The notes below the pieces were generated by a model. That model saw only the letters and a program-made list of their open reading frames with translations, made no database searches and had not been told where the DNA came from. From the NCBI GenBank assembly GCA_033085395.1, contig JANQBS010000237.1, forward strand, positions 1 to 60,418: a stretch of DNA of 60,418 bases. The letters run 5' to 3'. Position 1 is the first letter of the stretch. Each line of letters begins with the position of its first letter. Below, one piece after another: positions 1 to 12,700 of this stretch. The DNA comes from Xanthoparmelia taractica (lineage: Eukaryota > Ascomycota > Lecanoromycetes > Lecanorales > Parmeliaceae). The position numbers were made by a program, and so were the translations under genes.

Positions 1-213
1 GAATACGTTCGCATAATTCTATATAGAGTAACTTCTTCTATATATAGTATATTTCTTATATTTCTACATATAATATAGAATATTTCTATATATATTAGAA
101 ATTTCTTAGATTATTTTATAAAAATTAAATAATATAATCTTAATATTATATCATATCATGATATAATATCGACACTTCATATTCTAGATTATTATAGATC
201 TTTTCGACTCGTA
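1..213 (-). repeat. LTR-like repeat, copy A (inverted)
   Basis: The reverse complement of these bases aligns along its length with 58,992-59,254 and 60,155-60,418. Shared landmarks are a TACGGGTCG-like start, a purine-rich stretch, a TGTTGATA-like junction (TGTCGATA here), TATCATGATAT, and ACTCTATATAG near the far end. The purine tract followed by TG resembles a polypurine tract and the start of a 3' LTR, but no second matched LTR of the same element is seen. The copy is cut by the window edge. Differences between copies are mostly C-to-T or G-to-A. Confidence 0.75.
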
Positions 214-520
214 ATTAAATATCTAAGCGATATAAACGTTAAATAAATAATATTTTTAATTAAAGTTTAAGATATTATACGTATTTATTTTTAACGAAAT
301 ATACGACTTATATCGTTATCTAAAAAGTCGCAATTTCGTTAAGTCGTAAATACGAGTTTTATAATTTATATATAGATTCTCGCGCTCGTCGAAAGCGATC
401 TTATAAATAAAGTAATAGCGATTACTCTTAACGAAGATAATAAATATCTATTTTTAATAATTACTCGTTATATAATAGCTAGAATAAAATAATATCTTTA
501 AATAACGCTATTCGCGTATA

Positions 521-570
521 TTAGACAAGTGTATGCCCATGAATTAAATTCATGAACACGTGTGGGATTA
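521..570 (-). other. candidate Helitron 3' terminus: hairpin plus CTAA
   Basis: On the minus strand an almost perfect palindrome (CATGAATT / AATTCATG, + positions 539-554) is followed about 13 nt later by CTAA and then T. Helitrons end in CTRR about 10-12 nt after a short hairpin and insert between A and T, so this fits the expected end of the Helitron above. It lies below the PIF1 C-terminus, on the correct side. Inference from layout only. Confidence 0.5.
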
Positions 571-3500
571 TTGATTGATTGGAAGGAGAAGACGAGAATT
601 TCAGCTCCTTTATCGCCTGCTAAGATTCTAATTCCCAGCCTTCTTTCTCGGCCTTTCCATAATCTATTAAGTCTATATTTAATAATTCTTTTAATAATTA
701 GACTCTACTTACTAGCTATGCGGTAATCGCTTACTCTTATTACTATAAAATCGCTGACTAATTATCGCTTAGTCGGCTACACACCTTATTTACTTTATAA
801 TTCATTTTTATATCTCTAATAAATCTTCGATCTTATGAATCCTAATCTTAAAGAAGAATCTACTTAATAATTTTATTCTTAATATATCTCGTCGATAAGG
901 TTAATTATTTTCTTAATAGATCGCCTAAGATTATAATAGATAGCCCGATCTTACTAATAACTCGACTTAAGGCTATATATAGTTAATTATAGGTGAAGAT
1001 CTTAGAATAAAGATATAGATCGATGTGCTATAAGAACTGGCCCTAAGACTTATTAATAATTATATTGAAGGTTAAACGAATTAAGTATTAAATCCGTCGA
1101 AAGAGAGTATATAATTCGTTCGAATTCGGCGGAGTAAGTAAGATGCGGGGTATAAAGTGTCGTCTATCGTTATGCTTATTTTTTAGAATATGGTAATCGA
1201 GCGTCTTAGACTTAATATGCTGAATCTATAGACGCGTTTCATTGTATAGACTTATGGGCTACTTTAGATTCCTTAGTAGTATTACTACGTAGTCTTCTTT
1301 TAGCTTTAGATAATAAGGTAATAGCGAGGCGAGTTCGAAAGCGTTTATTATTTTAGTAGATAAGAGAAAGCTATTCTTCTTATTGACGACTTGATCTCGA
1401 TTATTACACATTATTTAAGGCCTAGAGAATCTATTAAGAACTTAACGATTGAATTAAGCGATATTCTTATTAAGGGTGTAAAGAATTGCCTTAGAGATAT
1501 AGAAGTTAGCTATTCGGCGAGCACGAAGATTATTATATATAGCGTTAATTAGGCCACTGCTCGTATTGTTAAATAGCTAGTTAGTAGATCAATCGACTAA
1601 GTAAGGCCCCTCGGAGCTCACTAAGATATCGTTACTTATATTTAGAAGGTTCTAAGCGAATTCCGCTATATTAATCTAATCTTAATCGATTAGGTTAAGG
1701 TTTTATAATCTTATATTTTTAGTAAGTCTAAGAACTCGAATATAACTTTAAAGATATAAGATTCTTAGTGTAGCCCGAGCGATGCGATCTAACTTAGCAC
1801 TCTTAACGACTAAAAGAATTTAATGAAAGTCGCCGCAGAAGTAAGTAACTATTCCGTCGAATAAATAAGTGTTCTTTCGAACGTCTTAAAGCATATAATC
1901 GACGATCTTAATATCGTAGTGATTCTACATAGAGACCTCGTCTTAGAAGATAAGCTTAATATTAGTTAATAGCTCAGCGAGATTAGATCTTATCGATATA
2001 CCGTAGACGGACTGAGTAGTAGCGTTTAAAGGGATCTTGAAGCGAGAGTAAGCGGTGCGGCTACTCTAAAGAAGAATAAAGGCGATATTAGAAGAAGTTA
2101 TAGCAATAGTCACATGTGAGTCGTTTCGTACTCTTCGAAGAACGATATTCTAAAGTATAATTTTCTTAATATTCTTATAGCTATCTAGAAAGAAGAGTTA
2201 ATTATTAGAATAAGAGATCGCGTCTCAAATAGTGTTAGCAGTAGTTATTTGACCGTCGTTTAGACTCGCCCATATCCGCTCTTAGCTATGCGTTAAATAA
2301 GCGCGTTCCTCGCGTAGAAGTCGATTACGCCCATTAGCATAATATCGCTTATAGTCCTACTAGACCGCTAATAAGCCGAAGCTATTAGTAAGACTGATAT
2401 CCCTCGTTGAGCTAGTATTGTTCTCTTTCAGCGAAATTTGAATCAAATAAAAATAGAAGTTCTTAGCAATAGCTTGCTTAGCTGGCGCGTTATCGAGTAG
2501 AGAAAGGTCACGATACTAAGTCTAAAGAATATAAATATAGTCGTTAGATAGACTAGATATAAAAGAACGATATATTAATTAAGTAACGTAGATAAAATAT
2601 AAAAGGAGATATATTTAATTTGCGGGTAAAAAGGGAAAATTACGCTTAGCGCGAGAGCTTTTAGCGGGTAAAAAACAAAATATTACATTAAAATAATTTA
2701 AAATGTTTTATTATTCGTATTAGCGTCGTAATTTTCTTCTTTAGCGACTTAAAGTACTTTTATTCACTTAAATCTAATTACGAACGTATCTCGCTTTATA
2801 TTTAGTCTATAAATTAAGCGAATTAGCTAAATCGCAATTAAGTAGAATCGTTATTAATAGACTTCGTAAGTATTCTCCGCCCTATTAAGCCTTAGCTTCG
2901 CCTAAGACTTAATCTTATTTAACGTCGTTATATAGTAGATCTTTTATTGAATAGATACCATAATAGATAGAAAGAATCTCGCCGTTTATCGTTCGTAGAT
3001 CTTTAAAGAATATAGAACTTAATACGTTTAGTAGTAGATAGCGTAGATAGAAGAGTTCCCCCACGTTTGAATTAATATAGAAGATTCGAGCGATAGTGCC
3101 TCTCTTTCGCTAACGTGGGTATTAATTCGAAATAGTCTTATTATTCTTTCAGACGTAGCGATCCGATAGATTAATATAAAAGAGATCTATTACGTCGCCT
3201 TGCTGCCGACGCTTCTAATTAAGCTAAAAGAAAGCCGTTAAGATGATCTAACGTTCGATTACTTTATTTATCACAGTAGCAAGCAGATTATCGTTATTAA
3301 ATTAAACGCTATATTAATTAGGGAGATAAATAAATAGCCGTTTAATAGGAGGACTGTGATCGTGTAATTTGAAGCTAAAGATTCTTTAGTAGGCCTTCGC
3401 TGAGCTTACTTATCGTGCGTCGCGATACTCTTGAATCTTATTCACCTGATCTGAACCTTTAGTATTCTAACCTTTATTATTCTCGCGCTCTATTCGAAGG

Positions 3501-4123
3501 CTGGCTCGATTGCTACCCTTATAAACGTACTTGAAGATATATTTGCACGCCTTGACGTTGATATATATCTTAACATTGATATGAGCGTTATATCTGGCCG
3601 ATAAATAGGGGTTATAGGGTATTATCTAGTAATTCTGCTTGGACTTATCCTCTGAAACCTTAACTAACCTACGCCGACGATATTTGAGGTATTCGAAGTC
3701 TGGTTTAAAGATCGTACGATCGTAGAAGTCCTTTGGAAATCACTTGCTATATTCGTTCTTATCTAAGTCTCAATAGAGAGAAACAATATCTATTCTACTG
3801 ATAATGTATTGACTGCAGTTCCCGTGGAGTATATACGTGATAACGGTCGCATATAGATTGAGATATAGGGCTTAATCTGGGATCTCAGCACTGATAGTAG
3901 TATCTATCTCGACTGCGCTAAAGAATCGGTTCTTAGGGTGTAGGATAATAAGGATATAAGCGTGCGGTAGGCCTCGTTTTTGAAACTCTATAGTGTAGAT
4001 ATACGCTAAAACTCGGCCTAATATATCTTAATCGAGTTAGGAATATAGAGTTAAAATCGAAATTTTAATCGATCGGGCTTCGCCCTTATAAGAAATAAGA
4101 ATTTTTTTTAACGATATTATAGA

Positions 4124-4610
4124 ATTAATAGATAGGAATTATAATATATAGAAGGCTGAATCGTGTTAGAAGTATCTTTAGGAACTATAATCTACGCTAA
4201 CTATCTAACTAACGTATCGTTAAAGAGATCTACGCTATTGAATGAAAAGGGGGAGATTGAAAGATATTTCAGGCCTGATTATAGGATTAATCGGTAGGAA
4301 TTACGACGTATAGGGGGCTAAATCGTGCTAGAAATACCTTCAAAGATTATAACCCACACTAATCGCCTAACTAAGGTGCTTTTATAAGGTCTAATCTCTA
4401 CTAAAGAAGAAGAAAGAGAAGGAATTACTATAGACCTAACTATAGAATTAATTGATAGGAATTATAGCGTATAAGAGGCTAAACCGTGCTAGAAATACTC
4501 TTAGAGACTATAACCTATACTAATCGCTTAACTGACGTGCTTTTAAGAAGAATACTCTACTAAGGTAATAGAAGAGATATGCGATTGTTAAGGAAGAGAA
4601 TTAGAATATA
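4124..4610. repeat. three tandem units of about 161 bp inside the Helitron Rep region
   Basis: Three related units start at 4,124, 4,286 and 4,447 (spacing 162 and 161). Each begins ATTAATNGRTAGGAATTA and continues with GGCTRAAYCGTGYTAGAAATA, then TATAAYCYAYACTAATCGC and CTAACTNACGTGCTTTTA. Unit 1 is the most diverged. The array sits between two Rep blocks that are normally close together (the segment after TFTCNPxW, and GRVLAYIYTIEFQ), so it looks like an insertion or expansion within the coding region. Confidence 0.8.
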
Positions 4611-7600
4611 TCGAGCATCTTCTTCTTTAAGATATTCTTTATAAGAATCTTTAGCTTTAGTCTAAATACTCTCGCAATTAGATTCAGACGATTAATAGCT
4701 CATTCGCTAGATAGAAGATTCTCGATAATCTCGACTTATTTTAAGTTATAGGTAAAGATCGTAAAGAGGTCTAGCTATTCGAACTTAGTTAATAAAGTAA
4801 TAATATTCTAATAGAGTTATATTATAAATCGTGAGTCTTCTTAATATGAGAAAGGGAGGACGATTCGTTACTTGTTAGTCTAAGTCTCTATAGTAGCTTT
4901 AGCGGTCTAAGCATTAACGACTACTTGATATGTGTTAGCGCGAATAATCTTTTGATTCTACTTAATTCAATAAAGTTGATTACTCTTAACGGCTATATAA
5001 GTATCGTAGACGAAATACTAAAGTAGCTTATCGCAGTGAAGAAGACGATTAAATTTACTAAAACGAATTTATATAAGATATTTAATTAAGGTTAGCGGCC
5101 GAATAAGAGGGAACGAATAAGTATTATATATCTATAAAATAAAGCTAAAGTCACTCGAGTAGAGTCATCTCGGCCAGTGACTTATGCTACTTATAGAGCG
5201 TGTTCGCGAGGTCTACGTTTATAAGCATAAAGACTATCACTCAAAGTAATATCGATATTCGATATATTGTTATATTAGGACTATTCGTCGTATGGAAAGA
5301 TAAGTGAATATCGTAGTAATATATAGACTAAATATTAATATGGGACACTAAATCTCTTATTACTGCGAGCCTTAATTAGTAGATCCCTGGCCTCGAATAT
5401 CTTTAGTAAGTTATCTAAGTCGCCCTTTTAAGCGATAGCTACCTTATTAGAAATAGAACGATTATAGGTCCGCGGATCGTAATGGCGAGGGTTTTCATAA
5501 AGTAGCTTATAGCCCCTTAGATTGAGATCGGCTTTTAGTCTTTCAGTTATAGATTTAAGGGCGTTAATGTAGAGATTGATACGCCTTAGAATAGTAGCGA
5601 TTTTACGATAAAGATTTTGATTAGTTTGCTTATAAAACCCTTGCCTAGCTAAATTAGCACTAGAATTATCACTAAAAGAGTCTCATATCGCGTTATTGAC
5701 TAATTCTAAGTGCTATTCATAATATAGATTTAGCTAAATATCGATTTCTCACCGTCTGGAGACGCTAAAGCGAACATATAAGTGTTAATCACCCTCTGGA
5801 TCTTATACGTATATGAAGCGACTAAATAATTAATAGTAACCTACTATAAGGCCATAGAGACCGCGTTATTATATTAAACGCTATGTAGTCGATACGCTTT
5901 ATAATCGGGAGTGAGATTAGTTATTTTTAATGTTAAAGAGTGTAGAATCTCGTTAATAGTATTCTCGTTCGAATTAATAGAATTATTTACACTCGTTTTA
6001 ACGCCCTCGTAGACCTTCTTAGTATTAGAATACTCTTTAATAACGTTCGATTTAGGTGCGTCGATCTTAGTCTTTTCGTTGTCACAGTATCACCCTAAGA
6101 TCTTATTTAATTATAACGTCGTATCGTAACTACTATAGATCTAATTTAAAGTACTTAAATAATATCGTAGGAGCTTTACTATATAAGAATAACGCGCGAT
6201 ATATTTTCGTAGTCTAACTAAAGGCTGAGTAGAGTTAAAATAAGGGCTGGGGGAGGCGAAGAGTGAGTTTTCGAAGAATTCGATGTTCTAAAAGAAATCT
6301 ATTGAAAGGTCTTGTAGTAGAGAGTTCTCTGGAGAATCTGAATCGAGTAGAGCGTCTTTAGTAGTTACTTCTTCACCTCTTTAAAAAGCATCTTTTTGAG
6401 ACGCGTTTTATTAACGTTTTATAATCTATTCTTTAGACGCGACTTAAGAGAATATAGAACTAATTTGTGAAGAGTTTATAGATAAAGACGATGAAGCTAA
6501 GTTCGTTCGAGTTCTCTTTAAAGACCTTTTAATGCGTTTAGAAGTGAGAATAGCTAATTGTTTATCTCTATTATTAATAGATAACGATTCGCGTAGAGAT
6601 AATCTAGATACGTTAATAAGGACTTTAAAGAACGACTAGAACGTGGTTATTAGATCTAATATACCTGATAATATAGCGACTAAGAGTGCCGAGGGCGTAG
6701 ACATTTATAGAGTATATATATAAATAGTTTGATTGAAAGAATAGTAAGGAATAACTATAGAAGATAAGATATAATAGAAATGCTAAGTTAGCAATATTTT
6801 AGCGTGCTATAAGTAGAAATATTTAAATACTATTTAACTTAACGAATTTCTATTTAAAATTAAGAATTCTTATATTACTAAAAAGCGTAAACCTTATTCT
6901 ATAATATAAATAATTTTGAAGAAATTATATAAAGAGGGACTTAAGTACTAATAAGTGTAAGTGATAGACTTAATGAACTTCGAATTTTTAATAAGGGCTC
7001 TACGGGAGGTCTAGCGAGTTAACTTAGCTAGTCTAATCAAATAACGTAATTAGATCGAATTTATAATTGGCTCTATATACAAATTTAAGGTTTTAGAGCT
7101 CGGCGCTAGCTTATTCTTTTATATATACTAATTAATTTTTATTTTAAAGTACTTTTTTAGCGCTAGCAATGTTAATATTAACGTAAATCACGCAAAGCGA
7201 CGTTAATAATAACTTATATCTTAATATATAATTTATTACGTAGTAATAGATCTCTATCTTAGTACGCTTATAAATAATAAATATAAGTCTTAATAATATT
7301 AATTCTAGACGTCGAGAAGCGCGTCGCGTCTTGCGATTAAGATTATTTATAGTAATATAAATCGATTACGTCTGCTAATTCTCGTGTATCTAAGATAAAT
7401 ATATTTTATTCGTTATTAATATAATTAAAATAATAATAGCGTTAAAAAAAACCTAATTTTATATCTTTTATTATTAATTTATAGTATATATCTCGCTAAA
7501 AATTAATTCTTTATTCGTATTTTATTATTAAATCGAAGTATATATTATATTAGAGACGAAAGAGATATAATCGATTATAAATTCTCTTAAGTTTATTATA

Positions 7601-7789
7601 TTACGATAAAGAATACTATATTTAATAGTTAATAGTTCTTTTTCGAATAAAGATAATTCGATTTTAAAGCGTTTTTACTACTCGATTAAGATAATCCTTT
7701 CAATTATATATATCTTCTTCTTTAATATAGTCGCACTATCGAAATTAGCGATATCGTAAAATAATTTTATACGTATATTTTTGAAAAAC

Positions 7790-7910
7790 TTGTCTATAGC
7801 GTTATTTAATAACTTGAATTTATATATTTAATTAGTTAATCGTATAGAAACACGCTACACTTTATATAAATTATATCAACGTTAAGATTATCCCAATATT
7901 AATTTTTTTA
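7790..7910 (+). repeat. left terminal inverted repeat of the Fot1/pogo-type relic
   Basis: This stretch aligns with the reverse complement of 9,645-9,770. Best shared segments are TAATCGTATNGNAACACGCTA, ACTTTATAT, TATNTCAACG and AATATTAATTTTTTT. Mismatches are mostly RIP-type transitions. The outer end is uncertain by tens of bases. Confidence 0.75.
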
Positions 7911-9644
7911 AATATTTGACCCATTTATTTTATATTTATTTAATATAATTATAATATATCTAATTTATACGTCGTTATTCAATTACGTATTTAAGAGGTC
8001 TTAGCTATTATTACCCCCGAAATTAAGCTTAAAATCACGCGATTAGTCACTAAATTCAACGTGCCTTATAAATAACTCCTTAATCGCTACAATAAGATCC
8101 CTCTTAAAGATAGTAACTCTTACGCCCTTGTAGATTATAAAGAATAGACTATTTATTAATATATATAACGATTCGATAAATTGAGAATATCTTATCGTCG
8201 TTCGATACTTATAAGAGCTACAAATTTTATTCTCCGCGAGCGCTCTAACCTATTTAGGCACGTAGATAATTATTAATCTACACGATTCTTAAAGCGTTAT
8301 CCTCAATACAAAATACGTAAATAAAAGTCTCTTATATCTTAACGAAAGAATACGTATAAGTTAAAGATTATTCTAAACTAATTTCAACGTTTTTAGAATA
8401 TTTATTAAGAGTTTAAAGTGAAAATAGAAAATATCTATAATTTCAATAAGACTAATTTTCAAATTGAAGTAGAAAAGAGTTAATAAGTTATTATAGAAGA
8501 AAGAATACTTTTACTTTATTAAATAGACGCGGGTAATAGAGAATATATTATCTTAATCGAGTGTATTAATAACTTAGACTATACGCTCTTCTCGATATTA
8601 ATTTTAATTAAAAAACAATACCTTAATAATTAATTTTAAGAAAGTCTTAATCTCGATACTTTATAAGCTATTAGCGATATTAAATACGTAAATAATAATC
8701 TATACGAGGAATAAATTAAGTATTTCGATCGTTACATTAAGAAAAGACGTGTGAGAACATAAAGATTACTTCTTTTTTATAACTACAATAGTTATTTTAC
8801 AAGAGAGATACTCAGCTATATAAAATACAATAATATTATTTCATTTTACCTACTTTCACACTCTACACACCTACGCTAATTATTAGATATAAGTGTTTTT
8901 TAGTTATTCAAGCACTAGTATACTAAGGTAATTAATATCGCAATGCGCCAGACCAATAATTACTATATAAAGATCGATTTTTTAATCAATTTTTAATTAA
9001 TTCACGATCGCGCATTTACTTAATTAACTATTAAATCTATATAATAGAAAACAAATCTTTTTCCCTACGATCCCACGATTATTTTAAATTATTTAACTAG
9101 GTTTTAGCGAAGAGACTCTTTAATTAGAGCTAAGACTTTAGAGTAATTAATATCTAATTTTAAAGACTAACTCACATTATACACTTATCGTTAAGTTATA
9201 TAATATAAAAAAGAGCTACGAGACTTATATTTAATTAATAGAATACTTAATAAATATATTCGTGAAGCGGAATTAAAGATACTTTTAAGTCTTCTAATTG
9301 AGCGAGAATTAAAGAGTGTTTAATAGACTATAGTAACCCGAGTAGCTCGAAAGATAGAGTCTAATATATTAATTTAGAAGAAAGATATTATCTACTCTTA
9401 TTAGATTAGGTCTAAGTTTACTACTCGTAAGAAATCGAAAATTAAAAAGAATCAAAGAACTTTAGATTAGATAAATATAAAAGAGTTACGAATATATAAC
9501 GCACTTAGAAATAAGAAAATGAAGTGATTTAAGACTACTACAAGAAAGACCAGAGAGCTAGTTAAGATTAGATTCAATTAGAAGACTAAAATAGGTTATT
9601 GTAGTCCTTAATATGTATATATATGAGTAAGTAGATAGAATAAT

Positions 9645-9770
9645 AAAAAAAAATTAATATTAAGGTGATCTTGGCGTTGAGATAACCCATATAAAGTATA
9701 GCGTGTTCCCATACGATTAAAGCGTAGTTAATCTCAAATTCGAATAATCGTTACGCTACGTTAGAATCTT
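9645..9770 (-). repeat. right terminal inverted repeat of the Fot1/pogo-type relic
   Basis: Partner of 7,790-7,910. The inner edge is an A-rich run followed by TTAATATTAAGGTGATC, and the outer part holds TAGCGTGTTCCCATACGATT. It is less mutated than the left copy and so is the better guide to the original sequence. Confidence 0.75.
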
Positions 9771-12700
9771 TTAACGATAAGATTATAATCTTATTCGCCT
9801 TCTTTTTTATAGATCTATTTATATTATAAGCTTTAGAATATATCTTTACGTTAATTATAATAAGTAAGAAAGTGTTATAAAATCTCTACGATAGAATAAT
9901 ATTAATCGCGCTATCGAGTGTATCGATTAATACGTGAATCGAATTAATATCGCGCTCGCAGATCGAGAGATTATTAACTTCGTCTATATCTAGAGTAGAT
10001 ATTAAATTAATTAATACTTTAGTTGTAATTAATATTATTTTTTATATCTTAGAAATAACTTTATTATTATTCTCGAGATTAATATTAATATTAAGTATAT
10101 CTCGAAATATATTATTATTAAAAGCGCTAACGATATTAGCGTTAGTTAAGAATATATTTATTTATTATTTAAGATCGATAAGCTTTTAGCGAGATCGCTA
10201 CTTAATAAGATCGAGAGTCTTCTTTCGCTTATTATTTAATATCTATTTATAAATAGTAGTCTACGTAGATATAGAGAAGCTACTACGATCGTGTGTTTTT
10301 ATTTATTCGATATTACGCTTTTTATATTTGACTAAATAGAATTCGAGCTTATTATTACTAATATATTACTATCTATAAAAGATATATTAACGATTTATTA
10401 TTATTAAAGAGTATTTTAATCGCGTTTTTATATTATTATAATAATCGACGTTAACGTTTAAAGTAATTTAAACTTATTAAGATAATCTTTATTAAATAAA
10501 TTTATTAACTATAGCGTGAGCGACGACTAGTTATAAAGAAGTTTTAAAATTATTTTAATATATTTAAAATTAATCGACGCGAGCTTTAATCTATTTATAA
10601 ATTCTATTAATTTATTTTATTTTTATTTAAATTTCTTAATCTATTTACGTCGATAATATAAGTTAGATTTTAAATTATAAGATTATATAAGATTTTATAA
10701 TAATATATTATTTAAAACGTATATAAATAATCGAATCTTAGTTTAAAATAAATTTAAAAGTTTTATTAATTATATATAAAGATCTTAAGAGCGTATTTTA
10801 ATTAATATATTCTTTTATATTAATCTTCGATATCTTAATATAAAGCTACTTATCGTATTTATTCGCTTTCTTTACTTCGAAAAAATTCTTATCTTCTATC
10901 TCTCTTAATTCGCGAAGTCTTTGTTAAGTTATTATTAAGCGTAATTCGCGTATTATTAAGAATTATTTTATTAGCTTAAGTCTTTATCGCTCTTCTTATT
11001 TATATATCTTAAATATTACGCTTTAAAATTAAATTCTTCGCGTTTTAAGATATATTAAATTTTTAAGACTTAATATTTTATTTTTGAATAATTTAAATTT
11101 ATTTTATAATTAAGAGAAGAAAAAGAATAAAATTATACGTAAAAAAAAGATTTATTAATTTAAATATACGTATTAGATCTTATTAAATATTAATAATTAT
11201 AAGCTTCTTTATCTATATTAAGAAATAATAAATATTATAAAAAAGTTAAATAGACTTAGTTTATAATTATTATCTACGTAATTTAAGTATTTAAATAAAA
11301 GTAATATTAAGAGAGTAATCGTAATACTCGACTTAAATAAATTTACGAAGATATTATATTTATATTATAAATTATAGATATTAAGAAATAATAATTTATA
11401 TAAATTATCTAATAGTTAGCGTTAATATTAGAGAAATAATGTTTAATAATTTAATGCGATAACTCGTAGAAGTGAAATTAATAAAAACTTAATATTTATA
11501 AGATAATCTTAATAACGAGAAACGCGAACGATAAAAGATACGAAGTTAATTATAAGAATTATAGTTATAAATAATTTAAAAGAGAAGCGATATTTAATTT
11601 TAAAGAGACGTAATAGACTTAATTAGAGTAGCTAATTATAATAATTATATAATTTAATATTTAAAATAAGATATATAGAAATCGTAAGAGTAACTTAGAA
11701 GAAAGATTATAAAGTCGATTATAAAAGAGTCGTATATATATTTATACTAGAATATATAGAAGTCGTAATATTAACTTCTAAGAATTATAAAGTCGATTAT
11801 AAAAGTATCGAATATATATTAGAGATAAGAGCGATTGACGCGACGCTCTATATTATCGAGCGAATTCGAAATTTAAATATATATTAATAGTAATAAAGAT
11901 AATAATAATATTTTTATAAATATTTATCGAAAGAGATAATAATAAATAAAAGTCTAATTATAATCGAGATATTAAAAATCTATTTTATACTTCTTATTTT
12001 TCTCGTAATTAAAAATAAAGTTCTCTTCTTTTTCTTCGTTATCGCGTCTTTATAAATTATCTCTAATCTTATCTTAATAACGTTTTTCTATTCTCACGCT
12101 TTCTTAATAAAAATATTAAAGCTCTCGATAATAAATAAGTTTTTTATTATTATTAATATCTCGCTTTAGCGAATTAGACTTAATATTATTAATTATTATA
12201 TCGCGTCTTATCTTCGTTCTCTTAATCTTTATATTTATCTTAAATACTCTTTCTTTTTTATTGTTTTTCTCTAATATTATTATCTTATATAAAAAATTAA
12301 TTATATTTTAAATCTTTTATATCGTAGTCTTTTTATTTTTTTTAAAAATATATTAAATAATAGCGACGACTTATATAATAAACGTACTATATATATAGAA
12401 TTATTAACTTTATAGTTTTCTTAATTAAATAATATATGTAATTCTCTTTATTAATCGTAATAATATTCTTAATCTTTAATCTTAGTTATATATCTCGTCG
12501 CGTTAATATTCTCGAGATTAACTTACACTTTATATAAACAACTTAAAGAATTACGAATCGCTCGTATTATACCCTTTTTATCAAATTCTATAAATTATAT
12601 TTAAAGATTTTTTAATTTTTTAATAATTAAGAGATAATTAACTATAAAATTATTTAGATAATAAAAATCTAATAAATCTTTAAAGCGTTTAAGATCGCTT

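Larger units (their letters stand above)
521..6800 (-). mobile_element. Helitron relic (Rep + PIF1 helicase), RIP-inactivated
   Basis: On the minus strand, Helitron landmarks occur in the expected order when in-frame TAA/TAG are read through. They are a Cys-rich N-terminal segment (about 6,060-6,160), a DPRTYN block (5,461-5,478), a degenerate TFTCNPxW block (about 4,740-4,774), the Rep HUH region EFQKRGLPHAY (about 3,956-3,990), KYVYKG (about 3,510-3,530) and RIFSFKLH (about 3,362-3,385). PIF1 helicase follows: a degenerate Walker A (about 2,165-2,200), DEVSM (about 1,930-1,945), NETRL and FIPRI (about 1,150-1,240), and INKS-GQ (about 1,037-1,060). Rep cuts and rejoins single strands and PIF1 unwinds DNA for rolling-circle transposition. 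The second His of the HUH motif is Tyr (TAT, 3,956-3,958) and stops are frequent, so it is dead. The upper end is not resolved. Confidence 0.85.
7790..9770 (+). mobile_element. Fot1/pogo-type DDE transposon relic
   Basis: Reading the plus strand through TAA/TAG, 8,010-8,400 gives a CENP-B/pogo-type helix-turn-helix segment (landmarks NVPY, YALVDYKE, AN-FILRERS, RFLKRYPQY). Next come a degenerate FDETGF block (about 8,441-8,460; NFNKTNF here), LLLF-NY-SYF (about 8,766-8,800) and the family's HSTHL-QPLD block (about 8,845-8,880; degenerate here). Inverted repeats of about 120 bp flank it. The total of about 1.98 kb matches Fot1/Pot2-class elements. Pogo-type transposases cut and paste at TA. 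The first catalytic Asp reads Asn and stops are frequent, so it is inactive. Confidence 0.82.

Noticed and set aside
1..213. Telomeric or subtelomeric repeat at the window start
   Set aside because: No TTAGGG-type repeats. The sequence is a copy of the LTR-like repeat seen twice at the other end.
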